Positions 20,801 to 35,800 of a stretch of 64,000 nt of DNA are shown one piece after another. The number at the start of each line of letters is the position of its first letter. The first letter of the stretch is position 1. The notes beneath the pieces were generated by a model. That model was not told the DNA's origin, made no database searches, and was given only the letters and a program-made list of their open reading frames with translations. The position numbers and the translations under genes are program-made. The stretch comes from Semisulcospira habei (lineage: Eukaryota; Mollusca; Gastropoda; Semisulcospiridae), in contig BTPG01000003.1 of the NCBI GenBank assembly GCA_036245525.1, positions 137,737,082-137,801,081 on the forward strand. Direction: 5' to 3'.

Positions 20801-23800
20801 CCCGAGTGTCCTCCCTATCCTCCGAGTAACCTCCCTTCCAAATCTCGCGAGAGGCCGTTATTTCCAGTTCTATCTGAGCTGACATGCGGCAAGCGGGAAA
20901 GGTGGGGAGGGAAGTGTGAGTAATACCATCGGTAAGTATTTTTCGAAAAAATTTACTTTAAAGAAAAATACATTTATTTCTTCAAAATCGTTACCGATGG
21001 TATTACTGAAAGGAAGAATTAAAAAGAGGGGGAGGGTGCCGCTCAAGGGAAAATGCCCCCAGGTAACTGCTGAGCTAGACCCCTGGCCGGGGCACACTCC
21101 CGACAATTTCAGTCAAGTGTTACCTACGGCGCCGCCAGCGCCGGGAGGGAGTGTTCAGCCACGGCAACGTCACCCACCAGAGCCAGGTTGTGCCGCTGGC
21201 TGGAGAGGTCACGCAAGTAAAAACGGGCGAAAGTAGATTCGGCCCGCCAGCCCACAGCCGCCACAATGTCCTTCACGGCGCAGTTACTGTCGAACGCGAC
21301 ACTCGTGGAGACAGCCCGGATCTCGTGTGCCCGAATCCACAGCCTCTTCGCTCCTGCAGGCGAGAGGTCATTGTAAGCGGAACGGATAACTCCACGCAGC
21401 CAAGCGGAGATCGTTTGGGCGGATATATCGTGCCAGTTCGGAACCAAGGGCAAGAAAAGACGTGAACGACCCCGCCGTAAGGGCTTTGACCGGCGGAGAT
21501 AGATTTTTAATGCCCGAACCGGATCCTGCTGTCTGACGTCGCGGGGCGTGACAGGACCCTGAAGAAGGCGAATAGTGATCGGTTGAGGGGCAGCTGAGGG
21601 TAGCCGATTTTTAGCCAAAAAGGAAGGGTTAGTAATTGAACCGAGCTGTCAGACCGGAGCTGTAGGCAAGACGGAAGTACAGAGAGAGCGTGGAGCTCAC
21701 TCACGCGAGAAGCTGTGGCTAGGGCCAGCAGGTCTTCCTCGTCAAGTCTGAGAACCGAGCCAAGCGCAGCAGTTCAAAACGAGCAGAGTTAAGCCATGTT
21801 AACACCCACGCAAGGTCCCAATGTGGGAGTAGTGATCGGGTCACTGGTCGCCGGAGATCAAAATGAGCCACGAGGTCCGCGAGGTCCTTGCAAGATCCCG
21901 GATCGGGTCGACCCAAATGGCGGTAAGTATCAGCCACCATAGAAAGATAACCCCAAATGGTGATAGGTGCCAAGCCCTGATCCTCGAAGAGCCACAAGAA
22001 GAACTCGGCGAGCTGAGGCATAGAGTTGTGGGGGAGAGGTGTCGCGGCCCACACGACGACAGTAAAACCAGCCATTTACCCTCATAGACTTTCCTGGTGG
22101 AAAGCCGTCGAGCTGAATTGATTGTTCATTGCTTAACGTCCCGACAGCAACAAGGCTTTCTCAGGACGTGCCTTCACTGCTTGTGAAAAAAACAAACTAA
22201 ACAGAACATTGAATGTATGTCGCCAGCCGGTCAAATACGTTAAATAAACCTAACACATGGGGCCTAAATAAAGCTAAGACCATTTAGCAACACACATCCA
22301 ATATTAAGAGCTACAGGCAGTGCAGACAGTAGGGAGATTTTTAAAAAGGCAAATACAGGTGAATGGACCTCAGGTAGACAGACATGCCCCAGAATAGAGA
22401 GAAAAACTTACCCTGTGGGGCTGACCAGGGTGACCCTGGGAACTAAAAAGTACCTAACCGTCGAGCTGAAGCGATAAGCGATAGCTGCCACTGCTGCATC
22501 CGAGAAACCTCAAGCGTGTAAGAGGAGGCTCTCCGGGCAAGGGTAAAAAAGATGTTGTTTCAGCATCGTGGTCGGCGTTGGAAGCCGTCGCGGCGGGTCC
22601 GTGGCGAGACTCAGGAGATCTGTGGTCCAGCTCTTGTGCCAAGAGAACGGTGCCACCAGAAACAGGACTGCCTGGCAGCCTCCGAGCTTGAGAAGAATCT
22701 TGGGTACCAGGACAGACGGAGGGTATGCATAGGCCAAGAGACCCTCCCAGGGGATAGAGAGAGCATCCACCGCCCACGCAAGGGGATCTGGAACAGGGGA
22801 GACGAAGAGGGGAAGTTGTGCGTTCCACTCGTCGCAAACAGGTCGATCATGGGTGTCTCCCAGTGCCGGCAAATCATCCGAAAAAGGTCAGGGCGAAGGG
22901 CCCACTCGGTATGGAGAAGCTGGCCGTGACAAGATAAGGAATCTGCCAGCACATTCAGCCGTTCAGGAATGTGACGTGCCCGTAGCAAAATGCCCCGATC
23001 CCGGCACCACACCAGAATATGGACAAAAGAATGCAAAGGGAGGGAGAACAGGTCACGCCCTGCTTCTGAATATAGGAGACAACCGTCGTGTTGTCGGAGA
23101 GAACCAAGACTGCCTGGTTGGTCACGCGTGATTCCCAAGAGATCAGGGCGAACCACACTCCAACCAATTGATGTGTCTACCCACCAAATCCGGGGACCAA
23201 ACACCCGCTGTCGTGCTGAAGTCCGGGAGCAGGTGCGCGCCCCAACCGGAAAGACTGGCATCCGTGCAGATCGACAGGGAAGGAAGCGGGGACACAAGGG
23301 GAACCCCTGACGCCAACCACGCAGGATCCGTCCACCGAAGGAGATGCGGCCGAACTAAGGGCGACACCGGAACACAAACCTCCAAATCCCCCGAAGACGG
23401 ACGCCAAAGAAGGAGGAGATGAAGTTGAATTGGATGCGAGTAGAGCCGGCCAAGGGGAAGCAAGTCCGCCGCAGCACTCATGAGACCCAACAACTGTAAC
23501 CACATTCTCGCTGGAGCCGCGGAAGCAAGATACATCCGACGGGCCAAAAGAGCCAACTTGTCGATCCGAGCTTGGGGAAGGTGCACCAAGTTCAAATCGG
23601 TCTGAAACTCCATGCCAAGGTGGAGAAAATGGTGAGATGGCGATAGGTCCGACTTGCCGAAGTTGACCAGAAAACCGAGGCGATGGAGAAGGGAAAGCAG
23701 GGCGTGCCTGTCGGCGGTCAAGCAGGTCGCATCCTGATTCCGGAGAAGAAGATCGTCGAGGTAGTGGGAGGTCGGACTGAGAGACGACCTCCGCGCGTGG

Positions 23801-26800
23801 GAAATCACCGCATCCATAATCCTGGTGAAGACCCAGGGACTGAGATTGAGGCCGAAGGGCATTGCCCAGAACTGATACACCACTCCGCGGAAGCCGAAGC
23901 GAAGGTATCGGCGAGCCGAAGGGTGTATAGGAACATGAAGGTATGCATCGGCAAGATCCAGACTGACAGCAAAATCCATCGGTTGGACGGCGGCCCGCAG
24001 CCAGGGCGCGGGCCGTTTCCATACGAAAGGACGGAGCAGTCAGAAATTTGTTGAGAGCGGAAAGGTCTATCACCGGACGCCAACCTCCGTCCGACTTGGG
24101 GACGACGAAGAGACGACTGTAGAAAGCCAGAGAATCTTGTCGCCGGACGACTTCCATGGCGGATTTGAGAAGCAAGGAAGCCACTTTGTCCTGTAAAGCC
24201 GTCGCCTTGACGGGATCGTTCGGAAATCGAGTCCAAAGCGGGGAGCGGCGAAGAGGAGGAGGGCGAAGAAATGAGAGGTGAAGACCCTCCGAAATGGTAG
24301 AAAGGAGCCATGGGTCATCGGGAAACAGCGACCGCCACTCATCGCTGAATCAGGATAGCCGCCCGCCAACTGGTGACCCAAGAGAAATCGGCGGGGGCAG
24401 GGTGGGAGGAGAGTCATCGGGCCCTCCCCCGTCCTGGACGCCCTCAGCGACCAGGCCAGGTGTGTGTTGGAGCCGGGAGGGTGCGGTCACGGCCAAAATG
24501 GGAAGGACGGGAGGAACCCAAGAGGGACATGGGCAGCGGGACGGGAGGTGGGTCTAAATGACCGCAGGGCGTGACCCGAGGCCTTGCGGGAAGAACGAAA
24601 GCGAGAAGATGGTGAGCTGTGGGCCAGATGTCCTGATGCTTGCCAGGTGGAGCCAAACAGCAAAGGACCGCCGATGGGCGCCTGGCGGAGCTGAGCCTTG
24701 ACCGTCGAAGGTAACCCAGAACAAGCAGCAAGAACTGCATCCCGTCTAATTAAATCACAGTTGATGGCGGTAGCCATCGCATTTGCAGAAGCATGATACG
24801 AAGCCTGATTAGCCACCACCACCAGAGAATGTATCTCTCGCAGCAGAGCAGTAGCGAGATCCAGGAAGCCAGAGCAGGCCAGCGAGTTGCGGATCAGGAC
24901 AGCAGTTTTATCAAAACCGCGAGGGACCCGGGCAAAGGCGAAGCCTGCAAATCCGCCGCGTCATCGAGTGAAGGCAAAGGGCACGCAAAAGCCTGAGAGT
25001 GACCCGCGTACCAACATTGGCGGAAGCGAATGTCTACGCATTCAGGCCACTTAGTATCGGAAAAGAAGAGAGGCTCTTTGAAAGTGCCAAGAGGCAATTG
25101 CGCCGAGAACGCCTCCGCCAATCTCGAAAGCCAGGTGGTTGCGGGAGAGATCGGAAATGCTTAGGTTGAAGGGAAACAAACATCCACCGAAGCCGACGCC
25201 TTTCGCTTCAGAGGAGGTGCTAGGGGGCAAGCGTCTGGGGGAAGAAAGCGAAGAATGAGGCCGGTGGCCTCGTCCAAGGACCGTCAAGTCTCTACACCCA
25301 GAGTGAAACAGTCCGAGGACGGAGAACAGCTGTGCTGAGAGTCCGCGGGTAAGGGACTCCTAGACAGAGAAAGGTGCAGCAAAGCCCCAAGGTCGAAAGC
25401 AGAATCCACCGGATGAAGGCTAAGAACCTCCTGAACTGGCGCAGCCAAGCGACGGGGGGGGGGGGGGGGGTGAGTAGGAGAAGCGCAGGGATCACGGTGA
25501 CAGGGGTCGGACGGTGGTGTAGGATCCCGAAGGGAGACATCTGCAATAGGAGAATAAACCGACGGGAGGGGTGAGAAATACGCTGAGCGGACGTACCGAG
25601 TGTGCGGTCACTGGCTTTTAGCCAGGGCGCGAGGAGACAGTGGTTGAGCCGAAGCGCCGCGCAACAAGTCGTGATGTGACGACAATTGTTGAAGTTGCGA
25701 CGGAAAAGTGCAATTGGGTAAAGTCACGTCTGGCTGGAGAGGGCACGCGCCAGGGACTGCCGATGGTCGCTGTCTCCTCCCCCCAAAATGATGGGGTTGC
25801 CTCTGTTGGAGACCCGTCTTAGAAGGAAAACCACCCAGAGCGGGAGGTACGGTGTCCGACACCCGCGCCTGAGTGGCAAAGAGCTGCAAGGGTCCCGGCA
25901 CAGAAGATCAGGATAGCTGCTATGGAATATGGCTTAGAGCCGGAGACCGTGAGCGCCGAGAAGAAACACCGATAGTGGTAGAGCTGGTGGTGATAGGGCA
26001 AAGAGGAGCTTCGTCGGGCTGTACAGGGCGCTGACGACAGTAGAACTTCCACATTTCGGACCAGCGATCTTCTTCCCACGAAGCACAAAGACCACAAGTG
26101 TGGCCCGATGCACATCCCGAGCAAGGCAGGCAGCATGGATATAAGTCACTAGGCCACTGGAAATTTTCCTCAGTTGGGGCACGTTTTAAGAAGAAAACTG
26201 CAACAGTGAACAAAGCGTAAAGGAAACGCGCGTAGCCCAGAGGCTACGTAACCGAGCAGCCGACCGTTAAAACCGACAATCGAAGACGAAGTCGAAACGA
26301 ACGGCAAAATGCCGCAAATCCACGAAAATTGCCCCAATTCGCCACAATCGTCGAGTGAGGCAATGTCCAAGGCATTACCTGGCCATGTTAAGACAAACAA
26401 GGCCGAAGGATGGACAAAGACGACGATGATAATGGGAGACTGAGAAAGAAAGATCTAAACAAAATGGCAGTCAAGAATAGAACTGGAAATAACGGCCTCT
26501 CGCGAGATTTGGAAGGGAGGTTACTCGGAGGATACTCAGGGGATTAGGTAACTGCTTACTAGAGTTACGTCCCTGGTTATGTGGCAACACAAAACAAATT
26601 TTGGAGACTGAAATTGTCAGGTTAAGTATATCTTCCTCTCAGTAATACCATCGGTAACGATTTTGAAGAAATAAAGGAGGTTACTGCGCTAATTATAGTT
26701 TGCACTGCCTGAACCTAAACTTACATGTGCCTGTCCAGAAGTGTTCTCCATCTCTGAAGCACGTCGTTCCCTCTCGCGAATGACCTGAGCCACTCGGTCA

Positions 26801-29800
26801 CGGATCTGGCGACTCGCTACACGGATGTCATCATCATGAAGAAAACCAGATTTCGCCTGCACACAATTTATTTCAAATCAGAAAACGATTCTTACAAATA
26901 CTCTCTATTAACTCATTAGAGACATGCCGTATGCGGGTACACGGTGAATAGCAGCATATCCGTATATGGGGCGTCTCCAATGAGTTAACCGTTCACGCAC
27001 CATTCTCTCATTTTGGCGCACGCCTGGTAGAGCACCCATCTCCTATTTTGGTGAGCATGACCCAGAGTTCATTGCACTTGTGACATCTGTGTAGAATCTG
27101 ATTAAGGCACCAGGTGATAGGGGATTCTCCTTTTTCACGTGGTGCTAAATTCAGTGTGCATTTGAGCATTTGGAGTGAGAATTTTGCAATTGTTTGGATG
27201 TTGTGGACATCAGTGATTGTTCAATATGGTGGAAATATCATCCCAGAGCACCACTATGACAGTGAAATAAATGTTACGAGCATGGAATAGCTTCTGACCC
27301 GACTTGCCTCAGCACAGCCTCGAAGCCAGAACAAGTGTCAAAAGCAAGTTGGAGCCTGTACATTATTACCACTCATGCAAACATGTGCTACTCTTCAAAG
27401 ACCCACCCCAATTAAAGACTTAAGATTTGAAACCTACGAGCTCCTGGGCAATCTGATCAGGCTGGTCTGTGTGCAGATCAAAATCGAACTGGATGGCCTC
27501 ATTCTCCTTGTGCTTATCCTTGCGCTTCTTGGCGTCTACCACACGCAGTCGCAGCTGGATGACTTCTACATCCCCCACCTCATCCTCGCGGTTCACCAGT
27601 TCCACCTTCAGGCCTGTGTCCTCCAAGAAGAAATCATGTTGCAGCAGATCCTTCACGGTGTACCTAGATACAGCAGTATATCAGACTAAGTTAAATTTAT
27701 TGTGCATGCAGCCCCGTCTACTGTAAACAGTACAGGTGGTTGCACGCACAACTGGGCAAAAATGCAAAATATGATGATCAGCAGACAAAGATTAGTCTTC
27801 AGACCAATACTAAATATCATTAACCCTTATCATTCGGAATACACCAGTGTGTGAAATAAGTTTGACTAAAATAGTTCAATTTTGTAGGTGCCAAGCTATT
27901 CTGGCACCACCCTTGAACTAAAGCCATTGGTCTATATCCTTACCTGTAAGTACTATAATGTAGCTCGCATATGGCAGTGTACAAATTGGAAGCTTTTAGC
28001 CTCAGTATATGGGTTAATCGAAACACAATGCGAAACATAGCACAGAATAGCCTAACATTGACTGAGACGCTGTTCCAAGGTGCTACAGCTAAAAAAAACA
28101 TTTTCATATTGCATCCCCAGTGTTACCAACGTGTCACTGATGCACTATGAATAAACAAACACTCAAAATGACTGATAATGAAATTGCAGGAGAAGGTCAT
28201 GACCCATTTGAATCCAAAAAGTACAAACACTCCTTAAAAATGTTCACAAAGTTTTTGTTTTAATCATACTGAGAGAACACCTTTTGTCTCTATATTCACA
28301 CGGTTTAGTTAGAGGAGTGCAGAGTGAAAACATCAGTCAAAAATGCAGAGTGTCACAGAATCTTAAACACACGTGTTGAGTTGAAAATCTTGACGCCCAG
28401 AACCTGAAAACTGCCACAATAATTGTCCATTGGTTTCTAAATTTTAAAACCAGCCATATGAAACAAACACAGGACAGGAGTTGCTGGAGGTCTCTCGTCG
28501 ACGGCCTATACCCGGGTAGGGGTGACAGGCGTAAGTAAGAAGTAAGTATATGAAACAAACTTACTTTCTGACAGTCTAAACAAGTACTGGCAAACAGATA
28601 TCCCAGTAAAGCCAATGGGTTATGTTTTCTGGAAAGTCAATTTTGTTTTCAGAGGTGGCCACTGACTGACTTAAACTCCTAAGGCTAATTTGATTTATTT
28701 TTCATGCGCACTTCCAGTGTGCAGCATGTCGGTGAAAACTCACAATCAGTTGCCTTTAAATTGCTGCCTAATTGTTTTATAAAAGGCAACCAGTTTTAAG
28801 AATGTTATAGTATACTTGACCATGATTATCACAAGACATGCAAAAAACAAAACTTTTACCATGGGACCACAAAGCCATATCTATAGCTCCTAATCTGATC
28901 ATGTGACACACCCAATGAAACCAATGTTGTGATAATGTAGGCCAGTGGCATGGCTAATCGGTGGCGTAATTCATCAGTTCGCCGATTCTAAAAGTTCTCA
29001 ACCTTTCAAGCTCAAATCTCAATAGCCCCTACTTTTTTCACACAGTATACATCACATGCACAGGACAAGGTTGTGCTGTCATGTTATATTAAATGAAGTC
29101 CTTTGTGAATGAATCCACAAGTACAGTATGCAAAAATGGTGGTTGCAAGCACTGTGTGGTTAAAATTTGCAAATGGTCCAGTCTCACCTTTCCTCTCGCT
29201 TTGTTCGAATGCAGGCTTCAATGACTTCTTTAATTTCAGCATTGTCCACCTTATCCAAGGCTTCTGGACGAACTCCCTAAAATAAATTTGACATAACCAT
29301 TTTAGCCAATCAAGACAAAACTGCTGAGATCAATACACAGCTCAATATCCAAACAGATGTTATGAATTTTCATTTATATTATACATAATCATTTAAATAC
29401 TAAAATTCACCTATAACGATGCAACACTGAAGAACGATAATATTAATAAATAGTCCTGTTTATAGAGCTTAAAGCTGCTGTTCAGTCCATAATGCCAACA
29501 ATGATAATCTGAATGCTGGTTTGCACCTCTGGATCTCGCAACTCGGTCGAAGGGCCCAAAATCACAAACGAGCAAACATTTACCTTAAGGATTACACACA
29601 CTGAGAAAACACTATGTAACATGAATGGCTCACTCTGTCCCAAGGCAAATGGTTCCTGCATGGATCAAGACAAAGAATTAATATTAACAAAGCACAGTGA
29701 AGATATAGACATAAAGTGATAAGAAATAGAACAAATCAAAATGGTTTTACCATTGTGACTCTTTTGTAGATTTGAGCAGCGTTGGTGCATTCCTTGTAAG

Positions 29801-32800
29801 GGTATTCTGAAGACGCCATCTCCAGCATGCACATTCCAAAGGCGTACACATCCACCGCTTCATCATAGTGTTCTTCATACATCTCTGGAGCCATAAACTC
29901 TGGCGTACCTACAGAACACAAAGGACGCTTTGTATTCCCTCCACGTCGGTGCTGTGTGCTCTAAAAGAGAATGGAAGGTGTGGGGGAAGAGGTCATTAGT
30001 AATTGTGTTCTCCAGACATGGCAGCTGCAAGAGAAAGTCATTATTAAACAATATACAGTGTATAGTATTTCTGATAAACATCTTACCTCCCTCAAGTAGA
30101 CCAAACTGTCAAATTTCCCCTGTCTGTTAGTTAACAAAAAGAAAGAAGAAACAGAAGACAGATAGCAAGTAATTAGACAACCTGCAAAACCATAACATCT
30201 GTAATATCAGTAATAATGACCCCAAGCTAGATACCAGTTGGTAGGAACCCCACATCAACAAGTCAGTGGATGTAAGGATGAAACAAGCCAATAAAAATGG
30301 TGGCGGCATCAAAATTTGAAATACACAAGCGTAGTTATCCATGCCAACTGGACTTGGGGCTCTGTTTTAACCAGTGTAAGGTCCAAAATGACAGGCCTGC
30401 AGACATACCCTGTATTTTAGAGACAATCACATGGCAAGTAATCTGAAATAGTATCTAATATAGTAATCCGAAGATGACAAACTTACCATATACACCTACA
30501 ACAAAGGAAAGGCAAATGTTAAGTGGCACAGTAATCACTGTCAATTTCATCAAAATACTTCCAATATCCACCCCAAAAATTAGAAATGCAGACTTACCTA
30601 TGACACTCTTGGCAAACGATTTGTTCTTGAGAGTGGCCAAGCCCAGATCTCCAATCTTCACAGAGCCCGTAGTACCAGTGATAAATATATTGTCACACTT
30701 CAGGTCTCGATGGATGACGGGGGGAGTGCGTGTGTGCAGAAAGTACAACCCTTTTAGTATTTGTCGACACCAGTTCTTCAGCATCTTAGGGTTGACTTTC
30801 TTAAACCTCTTCAGGTAACTGGAAAAAAAGCAAGTAAAATCAAAGCTTCAAGGGATCCTCCCTCACAACAAGCAATACCACAACAATGAGTACACCATGA
30901 CAAAGATCAATGCACACCAGCATCCCCACTTAAATACATAGTGATTTTGACTTTAGGATAATCCTGGTAAAAGCTTTTCTTAGTTTATTTCATAAGCACT
31001 AAACAGGAAATACAGAAAGAAAGTACCATGTTAGAAGCAGCCATAGCACAATATTTACGTTTTCAATGTTCCAGAGGTCATAAGTTCCGTGACTAGGATG
31101 ATTGTTTTCTTGCCCCGGTGATTGTGCTCTTCCCAGTAGTCGTAGAAACGAACTATGTTGGGGTGTTGGAGTTCTTTTAACATTTCTGCCTCTTCCTTGA
31201 ACCGTTGTCGCTCAGTTTTATTCCACCTCTTGTCCTGCAAACAAGTGTATTAGACACATAAGTGACAGGCACAAAAGTTGTAGACACAACTATGTCAAAG
31301 AGATTATGGTTCATTCATAATAAGTTAATTGTGCTGTAGCAACTGTCTTCAGCACACACACAAAAATTATTACACATTAAAAATTAATTTAAATGCTGCT
31401 GGCAAGACTTGTAGACTGTTCAAATCCCCTGCCTCCCCACCAAATAAATAAATTAAAAAAACTACTTCAGCAACAAAAAAAATGTGCAAGCCTGTGATTT
31501 GGACCTCATGGCCTAGAACTTCACAAAATAAATTCATAATGTAATTGTCAAAGTAAGACGTGGACTGTTTGACTTAATCGGACATATTTCATATTTCATG
31601 TAAATATTATATCTTCAACAGCTAAGTATATTATATGCACATCACTTCTACTACACGCATTCACATTCATAGTCACTTGTTACGCAACTGATGTAGTCAG
31701 TCACAAAGTGCGGGAACAAAACAAACATGTGTCACTTTACAGCATTTAAATATTCTAACACTGAAAGGCACAAACCATGGACAGGACACAGACTACATCA
31801 GCACATGAGCAACTCCTGCATTGCTATTTAGCACAATTTACATTTGCCGACAGGAAAGAAAGCTTCCATAAAACATTAGCCATTCAGTCACTACATTTCA
31901 GCTGTAATACACCAGCAGTTCATCAATCAAAGGTTAATAAAACTTCTACCCCATGTTTAGCTTTAGGTGACCAAGTCTCAACATGAGCTAGAACTTCTGC
32001 TCAAGGTGTAATGGGAATACACTCAGTGCACACATTGCAGTCACAGGTGAACACTTTGGCGATCAGTAGCACTTTTGGTCAAGTTGATTCCTGCAGCCAA
32101 AGGGTTAACATCCACCCTACCAACAGGATAGTGGAAGATGGATGTTCAAAAGCTTATCAATTTGGCACTACACCTTAAGTTAACCATCACAGCGGTTCCA
32201 GCAACTCTCAAAAAGGGTACACAGTCTCAAAAGATCAAAGCCTCCTATTTTCCGAACATTAACCAGTAATTAAAAAATTAGCAAAACATAGTAGCTAACT
32301 CATGAAAAACACCTTAAGTTGTAGTCCCACAATTTTACAAGAAATCAACTGTAAACAACAAGCGACACCACCATCAATCAATGGCAATAAACTGCACAGA
32401 TCAATGTAAGCATCTCTAGCAAGCCAGCTGACTTTCACAAACAAGCAACTTACAACACAAACTGTGACATTAAAACCATCTACTCCGTGGTGGGCTTGGA
32501 TTCCAAAAATCTGCCAATACAATGGGTTATCAATGCTGTCTTGCCTTAGAAACTAAGAAATAAGATGTTTTTGACCCTTGTTTTCACAATATGTGTGAGT
32601 AGGTTCACGTAACAGAGGATTTCTACTGCCCCTTGTACTTAACAGAAGAAGAGCCAAAAAAAGTATTTCAATTTACAACTTCAAACTAAATATAAGTTTT
32701 ATAACTAAGCTTGCACTTTTGTCCAGCATTATTCATACATAAAGAAGATATTGTGAACTATTAATCTTTTAAACTAATCTAATCTAATTAAACTATTAAT

Positions 32801-35800
32801 CTTTTACTGCCTGGACTATAAAGTATTTTTAACCTTCACCAGGTTTACAATCAGACAGGCTCACAGATCCATTAAAAACAGATGGCTGCCACTGCCTTGA
32901 CCTTATAGGTAGCACTTCAACATTTAACTTATTTCAATCAACAACTAAAGGTTTAGCTAGATCAATCCAATGTTTTAAGAGATAAAGTGAACCAAACATG
33001 GCTGCCATGACGCTGATCTTTATCATATTAATTCTTGCAAGTAACGCTTCGTTACGTTGATGATCAACATACCAACAGTAAATTAAATATGAAACAAACT
33101 GATCAAGCAGTAGTTTCACATAAACCAGACCAAAAACAAATATGGCCAGCACAACCTTGACTGCAGTGACTTGTTTCTTGTTGATGCCACCCACTTTCAT
33201 TTTTACCAAATTCCACTGTCAAATAAAGTTTGAGCCAAACCAGTCAAATAGTTTTAGAGATATTGCCTGGACAAAGAAACACATTCAAACTAACAAAGTG
33301 GCAACTGGCATGGTAAAACAAAATTAAGTGAATCTCTTTTCAGCCTACAAGAGTGTGCACTAGAAACAGAATAATTTTAGCAGAAGGAAGATACAGTGGG
33401 CAGAATAGGCAACTTTACTAACTCCAGTCAGGCAATGCATCGCCCAGCTCTGCCAAGATATTCAATGGCATCGGCATGGCCTGCTCTTTCACGCGATGGC
33501 AAACTAGCTCTAAAGGCCACAGACATGCACGGACACAAGCTTGTTTGCCATGCACAAGGAGGACCAAATAAATATGCGTTCATCTACAGTACTGAGCACC
33601 AAAAGGGGTCAGTGTGGTGCTACTCAGATTTCGAAAAAAATAAGGCATGTAGTGACATTTCTGTTGTCGCAATGCATTAAGATGTTAATGTATAAATTTG
33701 TATATTTTGGGCTATCTGCGTGAAGCGAGAAGCAGAATCAGGCAACCCATCGGGCCCTATGAAGACCTATTACTATTAGCCATGGTGAAAAAACGCAAAC
33801 TGAAGTGGTATGGGCATGTCACGCGTTCAGCAGGGCTTGCCAAAACAATCCTGCAAGGCACTGTGCAAGGAGGACAAAGGAGGAAGAGTCCGAAGACAGA
33901 GGAAAAGATGGGAGGACAATATCTCAGAGTGGACAGGACTGAAGCTGGGCGATACGCTGAGAATGGCAGCTCTAGAACAGAGAGGAATGGAGGGAGCTGG
34001 TTGCAAAGTCATCACTGGTGCCCCAACGGTCGGCAAGACTACAGGATATAGATAGATAGATAGATAGCATGATGAATTTAATTGTGAACTGATAATAAAA
34101 TGTTGAAATAGTTGCCCAAAATTAAAACTAGATATTGACACAGTTATGGACAACTCGGACAAGTGGTGTTTCGGACACATAACGAAGTGTCCCACTGCAA
34201 TGTATTTTTCCACTTTCCCAAAGTCAGCAACAAGATAAAATCAGCTTGTCCACTATGTGCATCAACAAATTCCTTCTGCGAATGAAGATAAGTAGCGGCT
34301 AATCTCTCTGTTTGTTTGTCTATTTTGACAAAGGGTATTTACCCGAAATGTTAATAAATGGTGTTGCACCCGTCTTTTCTAAGCGTGTTTCTTTCTCCAT
34401 TGGGTACTTCTTCTTATCAACAAATTATACCCAAAATACTTCATTTTGCACCATAATAGGTTACAAATATTTGAAAGATTTGGATGCTGAGAAAATTTTT
34501 GTATCGCAGTGTCCCAAATGTCACGTCTGAAACGCCACCCAAAACAATCGCAGAAACTTGTTAAAAACTCGCCTTCCGACTGGTTTGCTTGTGTTGAGGA
34601 AATTCCCTTGGAAACTCCACACAAACTGATGACATTTACAAAGAAAATCCATATACATTTTAGCCCTCGTATGCAAAATACAGTGAGTGAGTGACGCATC
34701 CCGACTTGCGACCACCGTGCGTCTGAAACGCTCGCACCTCATTTTGACAGCATACAGTTTGAAGCTGCAAATTTTACCAATTATCTTGGACCATCTGCAT
34801 TACACTTGACATTTTATATTCTTTTATGTTCCATGCATAAATCTAAATCATCATTATTTGCATATGTTTGTATTTTTCTAGAAGATAACAGTTTTTAAAT
34901 AGACCATGCTTACGTTTACTCTGTGTCTCGTGCAACATCAGTAATGAATTTTTGGACATTTTCATCACTTTCAAACAAATCTGACACAGCACCAAAATTA
35001 ATCTTGTGTGCAAGGACTAATATTGCATAGTATTCAACAATCGTGTAGTGATTTTTCTAAATGCCTTAAAATTTAAAAAAATTCTAAGTTAGGTGAAGTT
35101 CGTTTAGGACGTGTCATGGGACGTCACGATTGCATTTTTGTGTCAAGTCCCATGCAGCATCGGAAACATGAAGTGCAGACTTTTAGGATTGTGAAAAGAC
35201 TAAATCATTAAAAAAAAATGTATTGTCCGCGACAGCTTAATTTATTAGTGTAGTGAACCATCTGTGTTTGCTTTCTTTTTACAAATCGCCGAGCATTCTG
35301 CCAATTCTGGGGTTAGTCTAGGTTTTGTTTTTTTGTGATTTTTTTAATTGTAATAATTTTTTTTTTTAAGTTCACTTATTATATCTTAAAAGGTTCAACT
35401 AAAACATACATTAATACACACAAAACTGAACAAGTACATTGCATATAAACATTCATCTTGTGTACACAAGCCTTGTAGTTGTACCTCTGCTCCACACCCT
35501 CAGACCCACACTTTCACACCTCTAGTATTCAAACTGCCTACCATTACCATTAGTGTTTGCAATATTTTTTCTTATATACCTATATTTTATGAGGTATCTT
35601 ATGCTATCAATGATTGCATGTCCACCAGACCAGAAAAACTGGAAATGACACCCAATAAATAACAAGGCAAAACAAGTGTTCTTTCATTCATGGTGTCCCG
35701 TGACATCTGAAACGTCACAACTAGCAAGTGTAATATTTAGGGGATGCAACTAATATAATTTTATTGTTTTCGGTTGCCATATTGTTTCGCTTGTTTTATA

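Larger units (their letters stand above)
20645..26674 (-). mobile_element. DIRS-type retrotransposon with complete architecture but broken genes (element B)
   Basis: Inverted terminal repeats (20645-20876 and 26475-26674), an internal complementary region at 20920-21010, and the gene order gag, RT, RNase H, Dam-like, tyrosine recombinase on the minus strand identify a DIRS1-group element. It lies in WNK intron 7 in the same orientation as the host gene. Gag and recombinase are split over several frames, and a SINE-like retroposon sits at 22118-22457. It is therefore inactive, though the palm of RT is still open. No direct target duplication is expected for this class and none was seen. Confidence 0.9.

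Noticed and set aside
27375..27726. Plus-strand open frames opposite WNK exon 6
   Set aside because: They are the antisense of a strongly conserved kinase exon and have no splice or homology support of their own.
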